From: an uncultured Demequina sp.
GTDB taxonomy: Bacteria > Actinomycetota > Actinomycetes > Actinomycetales > Demequinaceae
DNA length: 8,518 nucleotides
Direction of reading: 5' to 3'
Assembly (NCBI GenBank): GCA_937925595.1
Contig: CALALQ010000237.1
Span: 1-8,518 of the forward strand
The position numbers and the translations under genes are program-made. Under the pieces are notes generated by a model, which had not been told where the DNA came from, did no database searches, and saw nothing but the letters and a program-made list of their open reading frames with translations. Positions 1 to 5,580 of the stretch are shown in pieces (positions within the stretch are counted from its first letter, which is position 1; every line of letters begins with the position of its first letter).

Positions 1-1
1 C

Positions 2-328
2 CAGCGCGCCGGTTCACTGTCCGGGGGTGCGCGCCAGATGGTCGCCATGGCTCGCGCGCTCATGATGGATCCGCAGGTGCTGCTGCTCGACGAGCCCTCT
101 GCGGGACTGTCCCCCGCGCGTCAGGACGAAACCTTCGTGCGCACCAGGGAGATCAACCGCACAGGCGTCACCGTGATCATGGTTGAGCAGAACGCCCGAC
201 GCTGCCTTCAGATCTGTGATCGCGGTTACGTTCTGGACCAGGGCACCACTGCCTACACCGCAACGGGCCAGGAGCTCCTCAAGGACCCGAAGGTCATCGA
301 ACTGTACCTGGGCACACTCGGCGCCTAG
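2..328 (+). CDS. livF: Branched-chain amino acid ABC transporter ATP-binding protein, LivF type (partial, C-terminal 108 aa)
   Basis: This is the C-terminal part of the cytoplasmic ATPase that powers import by a branched-chain (or related) amino acid ABC transporter. The frame is open from base 2, so the start and Walker A lie outside the window. Visible in order are the ABC signature LSGGARQ (residues 6-12 of the fragment), Walker B plus D-loop [13 protein letters not shown], and VIMVEQNAR. In that last stretch the usual H-switch histidine is replaced by Q/N, as is typical of the LivF/LivG branch. The tail [10 protein letters not shown] is also typical of LivF. The signature has Ala after the glycines, where Glu or Gln is more usual. 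A LivF ATPase normally pairs with LivG and the permeases LivH and LivM, which presumably lie upstream. The gene ends in TAG and runs into a strong hairpin terminator. The family call is firm; the substrate is inferred. Confidence 0.93.
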   Translation, partial: QRAGSLSGGARQMVAMARALMMDPQVLLLDEPSAGLSPARQDETFVRTREINRTGVTVIMVEQNARRCLQICDRGYVLDQGTTAYTATGQELLKDPKVIELYLGTLGA

Positions 329-339
329 CAGACGCTCTC

Positions 340-371
340 AGGGCCCCTGGCGTTCGCGCCAGGGGCCCTTT
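340..371 (+). terminator. Rho-independent terminator of the liv operon
   Basis: A perfect 13-bp inverted repeat (340-352 with 357-369) closes on a TTCG tetraloop and is followed by a short T run (369-371). It begins 11 bp after the livF stop codon. The very stable GC stem with a weak T tail is usual for high-GC actinobacteria. On the minus strand the repeat is followed by GAGAGC rather than T residues, so it mainly serves livF. Confidence 0.85.
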
Positions 372-417
372 GTCATGCCGGGCGGGCGCGATGGCCGCCA
401 CCGCCTGCCGAGACACG

Positions 418-455
418 CTGAAGGGGCCCCCGGCCTGAGCCGGAGACCCCTTCAG
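418..455 (-). terminator. Probable terminator of the substrate-binding protein gene
   Basis: An outer 9-bp stem (418-426 with 447-455) encloses an inner 5-bp stem (430-434 with 439-443) with loop CTGA. It starts 27 bp past the stop of the minus-strand binding-protein gene. There is no clear T tract on the minus side, so it may act as an intrinsic terminator without a U tail or simply protect the mRNA 3' end. With the livF hairpin it forms a pair of terminators between convergent genes. Confidence 0.6.
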
Positions 456-482
456 TCAGTGCGTTGGTGAAGTCCTCAGGAC

Positions 483-1745
483 TTACTGGGGAACCTCACC
501 GAAGACCGCGTCGGTCCAACCCGGACGGTTGTCGCCATCGAAGACGTACACACCGATGTAGGCGCTGGACGGGTCGTTGTTCGCGTTGAACGGACCAACA
601 CCGGCGACACCCTTGTACTGAATGTCCTTGCCGTCGGCAAGAAGGGCGGCGCAGTCGGCGAAGGAGGAGCACTCCTCGCCGCCGTTGGCACCGGAGACCG
701 CAGCCAGGTTGTCCGCGATGGTCTGACCGTCGTTCGCACCACCCTTGATCGCGGCGAGAGCAGCGAGGATGGTGGCGTCGTACGACTCAGCGGCGTACGA
801 GAAGTCGGTCAGCTCCTCCGGAGCAACGCCCTGGAGGCGCTCCTTGAAGTCGTCGGCAGGGTTCGCACCGGGGATGGTGCCCTTCGAGCCCTCGATCGCG
901 CCTGCGGGCAGGTCGGCCGAGAAGTCGGAGGTGTTGCCGTCGGTGAAGTACAGCTTGTCACCAGGGAAGTTGGTGGCAAGCAGCTCCGGCAGGATCTGCT
1001 TGGTCTGGTCGAACGCAATGATCACGATCGCGTCGGGGCTCTTGGACGTCACTGCCTGAACCTCGGCAGAGAAGTTAGTCGCTGCGGGGTCGAAGGTCTC
1101 GGACTTGCCGTAGACGACCTCAACACCGGCGGCCTCGACCGCGGGAACGATGACGTCACGAAGACCCGTGCCGTAGTCGTCCTCGAAGACCAGGATGCCG
1201 AGCTTCTTCACGCCGTCCTCAACGATGAGGTTGGCGAGGGCAGCGCCCTGGACGGAGTCCGGCGGAGCGGTGCGGAAGTAGAACGGCGAGTAGCCCGAGA
1301 GCACCGTCGCGGTGTTCGCGGGAGAAATCTGCACGACGCCGGCATTGGTGATGTCGTCAATAGCGTTCAGCGTCACCGAGGACGAGGCGGCACCGATGAT
1401 CACGCTCGCGCCAGCCGAGACGAGCTCAGACGCGGACTGCTTGGTGATCTGGGGGTTGCCAGTGTCGGAAGAGTCGGTGTGCTTCACGGTCACGGGAGCG
1501 CCATTCACACCACCGTTGTCGTTGATGTCCTTGACTGCCAGGTCAACACCAGCGACCTCAGGCGGGCCGAGGAATGCGAGCGAGCCCGTCAGGGGCAGAA
1601 GCGAACCGATGATGAGGCCATCGCCAGCCGGAGCCCCGGGCTCACCGGACGTTGCCGGGTCCTCCGAGGTCGAGCAGGCTGCGAGGGCCAGCGCTGCGAC
1701 TGCGGCAAGAGCCGAGCCACGTGCGATGGTGTTCCAACGTGCCAT
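483..1745 (-). CDS. Branched-chain amino acid ABC transporter substrate-binding lipoprotein (LivJ/LivK family)
   Basis: A 420-residue extracytoplasmic receptor that captures substrate and delivers it to a Liv-type permease. The N-terminus is a lipoprotein signal peptide: Arg-containing n-region, Ala/Leu-rich h-region and lipobox LAAC, so Cys24 should be lipidated. An acidic Pro/Ser/Gly linker follows to about residue 42. The type I periplasmic-binding (Peripla_BP_6) fold begins at LIIGSLLPLTGSLA and runs to near the C-terminus, with family segments such as AVKDINDNGGVNG, VSAGASVIIGAASS and DFSYAAESYDA. A close cysteine pair, Cys359 and Cys365, probably forms a disulfide. A start 14 codons further upstream (1787) is open, but ATG at 1745 has GGAGG seven bases before it and puts the signal peptide at the N-terminus. 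The gene converges on livF rather than following it. Its substrate could be Leu/Ile/Val or another amino acid or amide; sequence alone does not decide. Confidence 0.93.
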   Translation of the reverse strand: MARWNTIARGSALAAVAALALAACSTSEDPATSGEPGAPAGDGLIIGSLLPLTGSLAFLGPPEVAGVDLAVKDINDNGGVNGAPVTVKHTDSSDTGNPQITKQSASELVSAGASVIIGAASSSVTLNAIDDITNAGVVQISPANTATVLSGYSPFYFRTAPPDSVQGAALANLIVEDGVKKLGILVFEDDYGTGLRDVIVPAVEAAGVEVVYGKSETFDPAATNFSAEVQAVTSKSPDAIVIIAFDQTKQILPELLATNFPGDKLYFTDGNTSDFSADLPAGAIEGSKGTIPGANPADDFKERLQGVAPEELTDFSYAAESYDATILAALAAIKGGANDGQTIADNLAAVSGANGGEECSSFADCAALLADGKDIQYKGVAGVGPFNANNDPSSAYIGVYVFDGDNRPGWTDAVFGEVPQ

Positions 1746-1752
1746 GTTTTTT

Positions 1753-1757
1753 CCTCC
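1753..1757 (-). promoter_or_regulatory. Ribosome binding site deciding the start of the binding-protein gene
   Basis: The minus strand reads GGAGG followed by seven A-rich bases and then ATG. This near-perfect Shine-Dalgarno places the start at 1745 rather than at the longer open frame starting at 1787. Confidence 0.85.
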
Positions 1758-1760
1758 ATG

Positions 1761-1776
1761 TCGGCGCAAGCGCCGA
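1761..1776 (-). other. Small perfect hairpin in the 5' leader of the binding-protein gene
   Basis: TCGGCGC (1761-1767) and GCGCCGA (1770-1776) form a perfect inverted repeat. Realistically this is a 6-bp GC stem with loop CTTG on the minus-strand RNA. It ends three bases before the Shine-Dalgarno. It could stabilise the 5' end of the mRNA or tune ribosome access. No known riboswitch or attenuator is recognisable. Confidence 0.5.
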
Positions 1777-1810
1777 GCACCACACAAGGGACTCTCCCCT
1801 GGGGGTTAGG

Positions 1811-1845
1811 GAAAAACTTAACGCACGCACGTTTCATTGGTGCGT
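1811..1845 (-). terminator. Possible intrinsic terminator of the ANTAR regulator gene (also overlaps a -10-like hexamer)
   Basis: On the minus strand ACGCAC (1845-1840) can pair with GTGCGT (1826-1821), or CGCAC with GTGCG (1830-1826) using a 9-nt loop. TAAGTTTTTC (1820-1811) follows. A hairpin followed by a T run, about 50 bp after the regulator stop, fits a weak terminator. The same TAAGTT also matches the actinobacterial -10 pattern TANNNT and could be a promoter for the binding-protein gene, but no -35 is visible 17-18 bp upstream. The rest of the 150-bp gap (1746-1895) holds nothing else I can name. Confidence 0.4.
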
Positions 1846-1895
1846 CGGCTTAGTCACGATTTCTTTACCTACCGTCGCGACCAGGCACGATAACG

Positions 1896-2501
1896 CTATT
1901 TGCCGCCCATTTGCTCGATAACGGCCTCTGCGACCTCACGCATCGTGAGTCGACGGTCCATTGAGGTCTTCTGAATCCAGCGGAAGGACTCCGGCTCGTT
2001 GAGCTTCATCTTCTCCATGAGGATGCCTTTGGCTCGCTCAACCGTCTTGCGGGTCTCCATCCGCTCGGTGATGTCGGCGATCTCCAACTCGAGGGCACGG
2101 ATCTCTGCAAATCGCGACGCCGCGATCTCGACAGCGGGCAGCAGGTCGCCGGGAGTGAAGGGCTTCACCACGTACGCCATGGCACCTGCATCGCGGGCGC
2201 GCTCGACGAGCTCCGTCTGGGAGAACGCCGTGAGCAGCACCACGGGAGCGAGGCGCTCCTGCGCGATCTTTTCGGCGGCCGTGATGCCGTCCATTACGGG
2301 CATCTTGATGTCCATGACGACGACGTCAGGCTTGTGCTCGGTCGCGAGCGCCACCGCCTCTTCACCGTTGGCCCCCTCACCCACTACCTCATAGCCGCCC
2401 TCGCGGAGAGTCTCCACGATGTCCATGCGGATGAGGGCTTCGTCCTCGGCGACAACGGCGCGACGACGCTTGGGGGCTGGGGATTCTTGAGGCTCGTTCA
2501 C
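1896..2501 (-). CDS. pdtaR: ANTAR-domain response regulator (PdtaR-like transcription antiterminator)
   Basis: A 201-residue cytoplasmic two-component response regulator whose output domain binds RNA rather than DNA. The receiver domain (about residues 14-130) shows acidic residues E19 and D20, phosphoacceptor Asp64 in VVVMDIKMP, Thr91 and Lys113 in VVKPF. A helical linker (about 131-150) leads into the ANTAR domain (about 145-200), recognised by VERAKGILMEKMKLNEPESF and ending TMREVAEAVIEQM. ANTAR proteins bind paired hairpin RNAs and prevent transcription termination. PdtaR of mycobacteria is phosphorylated by the kinase PdtaS; no kinase is present here. The longest frame starts at 2537 inside the tRNA gene, which is unlikely. 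I chose GTG at 2501, which keeps the whole receiver and sits seven bases after a TAGGCT -10, suggesting leaderless translation. The family is certain; the symbol rests on resemblance. Confidence 0.92.
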   Translation of the reverse strand: MNEPQESPAPKRRRAVVAEDEALIRMDIVETLREGGYEVVGEGANGEEAVALATEHKPDVVVMDIKMPVMDGITAAEKIAQERLAPVVLLTAFSQTELVERARDAGAMAYVVKPFTPGDLLPAVEIAASRFAEIRALELEIADITERMETRKTVERAKGILMEKMKLNEPESFRWIQKTSMDRRLTMREVAEAVIEQMGGK

Positions 2502-2513
2502 AACCGCTAGCCT
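2484..2513 (+). promoter_or_regulatory. Candidate promoter of the tRNA gene
   Basis: TTCTTG (2484-2489), an 18-bp spacer and TAGCCT (2508-2513) would start transcription two or three bases before the tRNA 5' end at 2523. The match is modest. The -10 overlaps the divergent regulator's -10 within the near-palindrome CTAGCCTAG. Confidence 0.3.
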
Positions 2514-2514
2514 A
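2509..2514 (-). promoter_or_regulatory. Probable -10 element for a leaderless ANTAR regulator transcript
   Basis: The minus strand reads TAGGCT (consensus TANNNT), then seven bases, then GTG at 2501. This is the spacing expected if the mRNA starts at the G of the start codon. No convincing Shine-Dalgarno lies upstream of that GTG. Any -35 would lie inside the 5' part of the tRNA gene and is not clear. Confidence 0.5.
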
Positions 2515-2522
2515 GTAGCCGC

Positions 2523-2596
2523 GCCCCGATAGCCCAACCGGCAGAGGCAAACGGCTCAAACCCGTTCCAGTGTGGGTTCGAATCCCACTCGGGGCA
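2523..2596 (+). tRNA. tRNA-Leu, anticodon CAA (74 nt, short variable loop)
   Basis: A complete cloverleaf reads UUG codons. The acceptor stem is GCCCCGA (2523-2529) with TCGGGGC (2589-2595), 7 of 7 pairs, and the discriminator is A73 (2596). The D-arm has a 3-bp stem (2532-2534 with 2546-2548) and a loop with A14, A15 and GG at 2540-2541. The anticodon stem (2550-2554 with 2562-2566) is fully paired, and loop CTCAAAC gives anticodon CAA at 2557-2559. The T-arm is GTGGG, loop TTCGAAT, CCCAC. CCA is not encoded. The D-arm layout, A73 and a possible A15-U48 pair match leucine tRNAs. However, the variable region is only 5 nt (2567-2571), where leucine tRNAs normally carry a long extra arm. The gene is sound; leucine charging is inferred from the anticodon and those features. 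Confidence 0.9.
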
Positions 2597-2613
2597 CTCC
2601 CCTGGCGACACGA

Positions 2614-2653
2614 CCGCAAAAGGAAAGGGAGCGTCGGCCATCCCGACGCTCCC
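2614..2653 (-). terminator. Rho-independent terminator of pyk (end of gltB-gltD-pyk)
   Basis: An 11-bp perfect stem (2627-2637 with 2643-2653) with a 5-nt loop is followed on the minus strand by TTTCCTTTTGCGG. It starts about 20 bp past the pyk stop. This is the best intrinsic terminator in the window. Read on the plus strand it lies 30 bp after the tRNA and could also stop that transcript, though without a T tail. Confidence 0.88.
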
Positions 2654-2672
2654 CTCACCTTGGGTGCGGTGA

Positions 2673-4091
2673 CTAGCCGCGAACCTGGCCCACCTTGTGG
2701 ACGAAGAACGAGTTCGTGGTGCCGGGAACGCCGACGGGCGTTCCGGAGACGACCACGACGTAGTCGCCGTCCTTCGCAAGGTCGTTGTCCTTGAGGTACG
2801 AGTCCACCAGGTTGACCATGTCGTCGGTCGAGTCGACCTTGTCGACGAGCTGGGCGTTGACGCCCCAGGACAGCGCGAGGCGCTTCTGGGTGTGCTGAAC
2901 CGGCGTGAACGCGAGCATGGGGGTCTCGGGACGCAGGCGAGCCATGCGCAGCGCAGAGTCCCCGGACTGCGTGAACGTCACGATGTACTTCACGTCGAGC
3001 ACCTCGGCGACCTCGGCTGCCGCGTGGGTGATCGCGCCGCCGCGGGTCTTGGGCGTGCTGAGGAACGGGGCGATGCGGGTGAAGCCCTTCTCCTCGGTGT
3101 TCTTGATGATGCGCGCCATGGTCTCGACAGTGACGAACGGGTACTCGCCGACGGAGGTCTCGCCGGAGAGCATCACAGCGTCAGTGCCGTCGAGGATCGC
3201 GTTGGCGCAGTCGGAGGTCTCAGCGCGCGTCGGAACCGGCGAGTGCGTCATCGACTCAAGCACCTGAGTGGCGACGATGACGGGCTTCGCGTTGGCGCGG
3301 CACAGCTCAATGGCGCGCTTCTGGACCAGCGGCACGTCCTCAAGCGGGAGCTCGACACCGAGGTCGCCACGGGCGACCATGACACCGTCGAATGCGTCGA
3401 CGATCTCCTCGAGGTTGGCCACCGCCTGCGGCTTCTCCACCTTGGCGATCACGGGAAGGGTGCGGCCCTCCTCCGCCATGATGCGAGCGACGTCCTCGTA
3501 GTCGGCGGCGGTGCGCACGAACGACAGCGCGATGAAGTCGGCGCCGATGCGGATCGCCCAGCGCAGGTCCTCCTCGTCCTTGTCGGACAGCGCGGGAACG
3601 GACACGGCGACGCCCGGAAGGTTGATGCCCTTATTGTTGGACACCGGGCCGGCGACGACCACCCTGGTGATGACATCGGTCTCGGTCACCTCGGTCACCT
3701 CGAGGCGCACCTTGCCGTCGTCGATCAGCAGCGAGTCGCCAGGCTTGCAGTCGCCGGGCAGCCCCTTGAAGGTGGTGCCGCAGATCTCCTTGGTGCCTAC
3801 GACGTCGCGAGTCGTGATCGTGAAGGTGTCGCCAACGGCAAGCTCATGGGGCCCGTCCGCGAAGCGCTCAAGGCGGATCTTGGGTCCCTGGAGGTCAACG
3901 AGGACCGCAACGTTGCGGCCCGCTTCCTCGGCGGCCTGGCGAACGTTCTTGTACACCTCGGCGTGCTCTTCCGCGCTCCCGTGGCTGCGGTTGATGCGAG
4001 CGACGTCCATGCCAGCAGCAACAAGCTTGCGCATGTTCTCGAGCGAAGCCGTTGCGGGTCCAATAGTGCAGACAATCTTTGCGTTACGCAT
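2673..4091 (-). CDS. pyk: Pyruvate kinase
   Basis: A cytoplasmic glycolytic enzyme of 472 residues, the usual bacterial length. It converts phosphoenolpyruvate and ADP to pyruvate and ATP. The N-terminus is AKIVCTIGPAT. ATP/K+ ligands sit in R32-I-N34-R-S36-H-G, with Arg at position 35 where many homologues have Phe. The catalytic lysine is Lys217 in VIAKVEKP; Mg2+ ligands are Glu219 and Asp243 (VARGDLGVELP). The signature PTRAETSDCANAILDGTDAV continues into MLSGETSVGEYP. The C-terminal allosteric domain ends near the stop and there is no extra PEP-utiliser domain. It starts 19 bp after gltD and is probably cotranscribed with it. An in-frame stop just upstream fixes ATG 4091 as the first possible start. 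GGAG lies only two bases from this ATG, too close for a good Shine-Dalgarno, so an internal leaderless promoter is possible. Confidence 0.97.
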   Translation of the reverse strand: MRNAKIVCTIGPATASLENMRKLVAAGMDVARINRSHGSAEEHAEVYKNVRQAAEEAGRNVAVLVDLQGPKIRLERFADGPHELAVGDTFTITTRDVVGTKEICGTTFKGLPGDCKPGDSLLIDDGKVRLEVTEVTETDVITRVVVAGPVSNNKGINLPGVAVSVPALSDKDEEDLRWAIRIGADFIALSFVRTAADYEDVARIMAEEGRTLPVIAKVEKPQAVANLEEIVDAFDGVMVARGDLGVELPLEDVPLVQKRAIELCRANAKPVIVATQVLESMTHSPVPTRAETSDCANAILDGTDAVMLSGETSVGEYPFVTVETMARIIKNTEEKGFTRIAPFLSTPKTRGGAITHAAAEVAEVLDVKYIVTFTQSGDSALRMARLRPETPMLAFTPVQHTQKRLALSWGVNAQLVDKVDSTDDMVNLVDSYLKDNDLAKDGDYVVVVSGTPVGVPGTTNSFFVHKVGQVRG

Positions 4092-4097
4092 ATCTCC

Positions 4098-4103
4098 AAC
4101 TTA
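4098..4103 (-). promoter_or_regulatory. Candidate -10 element for a separate pyk transcript
   Basis: In the 19-bp gap between gltD and pyk the minus strand reads TAAGTT (TANNNT), then six bases, then the pyk ATG. That spacing fits leaderless initiation and would explain the poorly placed GGAG. No -35 is recognisable, and cotranscription with gltD is equally possible. Confidence 0.3.
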
Positions 4104-4110
4104 GTTGTTG

Positions 4111-5580
4111 TTAAGCACGGAGCGCCGAGGTTCGCGCCGTGATGGGGACCGGCAGCTCGGTGCCACCGGTCAAGTACTCGTCAATGGCCGCCGCCGCGGC
4201 CCTTCCCTCTGCGATCGCCCACACCACGAGCGACTGGCCGCGACCAGCGTCGCCGGCGACAAACACGCCGGGCTGGTTCGTGGCGAAGTTCGCGTCGCGA
4301 GCGAACGCCTGCCGTTCTGTGACACTCACGCCGAGCTGCTGGGAGATGAGGTCGGCCTCGGGGCCGGTGAATCCCATAGCGAGCAGCACCAGGTCGGCGG
4401 GAATCTCCCGCTCGGTGCCCGGCGCGGGGCCGCGCATGCCGTTGGGCATGACTTCCGTCGTGGCAACGCGCAGCGCCGTGACGTGGTGGTCCTCGTCACC
4501 GATGAACTCCACGGTGGAGGCGAGGAACTGACGCTCACCGCCTTCCTCGTGCGAGGACGACACCTCGAACAGCAGCGGGTGGGTGGGCCACGGCTGGTTC
4601 TTGGGGTCGCGCTCGAGCGGAGGCTTCACACCAATCGCGAGGGTGGTCACCGACTTGGCACCCTGACGCAGGGCGGTGCCGAGGCAGTCGGAGCCGGTGT
4701 CGCCGCCACCGATGATGATGACGTGCTTGTCCTTTGCCGAGATGTGGTTGGGTGGGATCGCGCCCTCTGCCTCGAGGTTGCCCTGCGTGAGGTACGGCAT
4801 CGCGAAATGGATGCCCTTCATGTACCGGCCGGGGATGGGCAGATCGCGAGGAACGGTCGCACCCGTCGCGACGAGCACCGCGTCATAGCGGGCGCGCAGG
4901 TGGTCCCACGGGATGTCCTTGCCAATCTCGATGCCAGTGCGGAAGACGGTGCCCTCTGCCTCCATCTGACGCACGCGGCGGTCGATGTGGTGCTTCTCCA
5001 TCTTGAAGCTGGGCACGCCGTAGCGCAGCAGCCCGCCGATGCGGTCGGCGCGCTCGTACACGGCGACAGTGTGGCCCGCGCGAGTGAGCTGCTGTGCGGC
5101 AGCGAGACCCGCAGGGCCAGAGCCCACGACGGCGATGGTCTTGCCGGTGTGGCGCTGGGCAATCTTGGGAGTGACGATGCCCTTTTCGAACGCCTTGTCG
5201 ATGATCGACACCTCGACGTTCTTGATGGTCACCGCAGGCTGGTTGATGCCGAGCACGCACGAGGTCTCGCAAGGAGCCGGGCAGATGCGGCCCGTGAACT
5301 CAGGGAAGTTGTTCGTGGCGTGGAGGCGATCGATCGCGTCCTCCCACTGGTCGCGCCACGTGAGGTCGTTCCACTCGGGAATGAGGTTGCCGAGCGGGCA
5401 GCCCTGGTGGCAGAACGGGATGCCGCAGTCCATGCAGCGTCCGGCCTGGCGCTTGAGCACCGCCTCATCCTTGGACAGCGAGTCCTTGACGTCGGCCCAG
5501 TCGAGCAGTCGCACCGGCACGGGCCGGTTTGCAGGCAGTTCGCGTTCGCGAACCTTGAGGAATCCGCGCGGGTCAGCCAC
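4111..5580 (-). CDS. gltD: Glutamate synthase (NADPH) small subunit
   Basis: The 489-residue beta subunit of GOGAT oxidises NADPH on FAD and passes electrons through iron-sulfur clusters to GltB, which makes two glutamates from glutamine and 2-oxoglutarate. The N-terminal ferredoxin-like region carries C49, C52, C57 and C61 ([14 protein letters not shown]), then C100, C104 and C108, the ligands of two [4Fe-4S] clusters. The FAD Rossmann motif is VVGSGPAG (G153-x-G155-x-x-G158), followed by [13 protein letters not shown]. The NADPH motif is [11 protein letters not shown] (G291-G296). The C-terminal FAD motif is [17 protein letters not shown]. All expected elements are present. The start is GTG at 5580: GGAGG lies six bases upstream, inside the end of gltB, giving an 8-bp overlap and probable translational coupling. 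pyk follows after 19 bp. Confidence 0.97.
   Translation of the reverse strand: MADPRGFLKVRERELPANRPVPVRLLDWADVKDSLSKDEAVLKRQAGRCMDCGIPFCHQGCPLGNLIPEWNDLTWRDQWEDAIDRLHATNNFPEFTGRICPAPCETSCVLGINQPAVTIKNVEVSIIDKAFEKGIVTPKIAQRHTGKTIAVVGSGPAGLAAAQQLTRAGHTVAVYERADRIGGLLRYGVPSFKMEKHHIDRRVRQMEAEGTVFRTGIEIGKDIPWDHLRARYDAVLVATGATVPRDLPIPGRYMKGIHFAMPYLTQGNLEAEGAIPPNHISAKDKHVIIIGGGDTGSDCLGTALRQGAKSVTTLAIGVKPPLERDPKNQPWPTHPLLFEVSSSHEEGGERQFLASTVEFIGDEDHHVTALRVATTEVMPNGMRGPAPGTEREIPADLVLLAMGFTGPEADLISQQLGVSVTERQAFARDANFATNQPGVFVAGDAGRGQSLVVWAIAEGRAAAAAIDEYLTGGTELPVPITARTSALRA

Noticed and set aside
6..40. Degenerate ABC signature (Ala after LSGG) as a sign of an inactive livF
   Set aside because: The rest of the signature, Walker B and the tail are intact, and this position tolerates substitution in ABC ATPases.
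1746..1787. Longer form of the binding protein starting at 1787
   Set aside because: It would put 14 residues, several of them Arg, before the lipoprotein signal peptide. ATG 1745 has a strong Shine-Dalgarno at the correct distance.
1787..1801. ANTAR-type hexaloop hairpin in the binding-protein leader (AGGG, loop GAGAGT, CCCT)
   Set aside because: The loop lacks the A at position 1 and G at position 4 expected for ANTAR targets, the stem is only 4 bp, and no matching second hexaloop hairpin with that pattern is evident nearby.
2502..2537. N-terminal extension of the ANTAR regulator from ATG 2537
   Set aside because: It would place the start inside the tRNA gene and add 12 residues not needed by the receiver domain. 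GTG 2501 with a -10 seven bases upstream fits better.
4011..4091. Arg in the pyruvate kinase N-x-S-H-G motif as a defect
   Set aside because: The ligand residues Arg32, Asn34 and Ser36 are all present; the altered position is the variable one.
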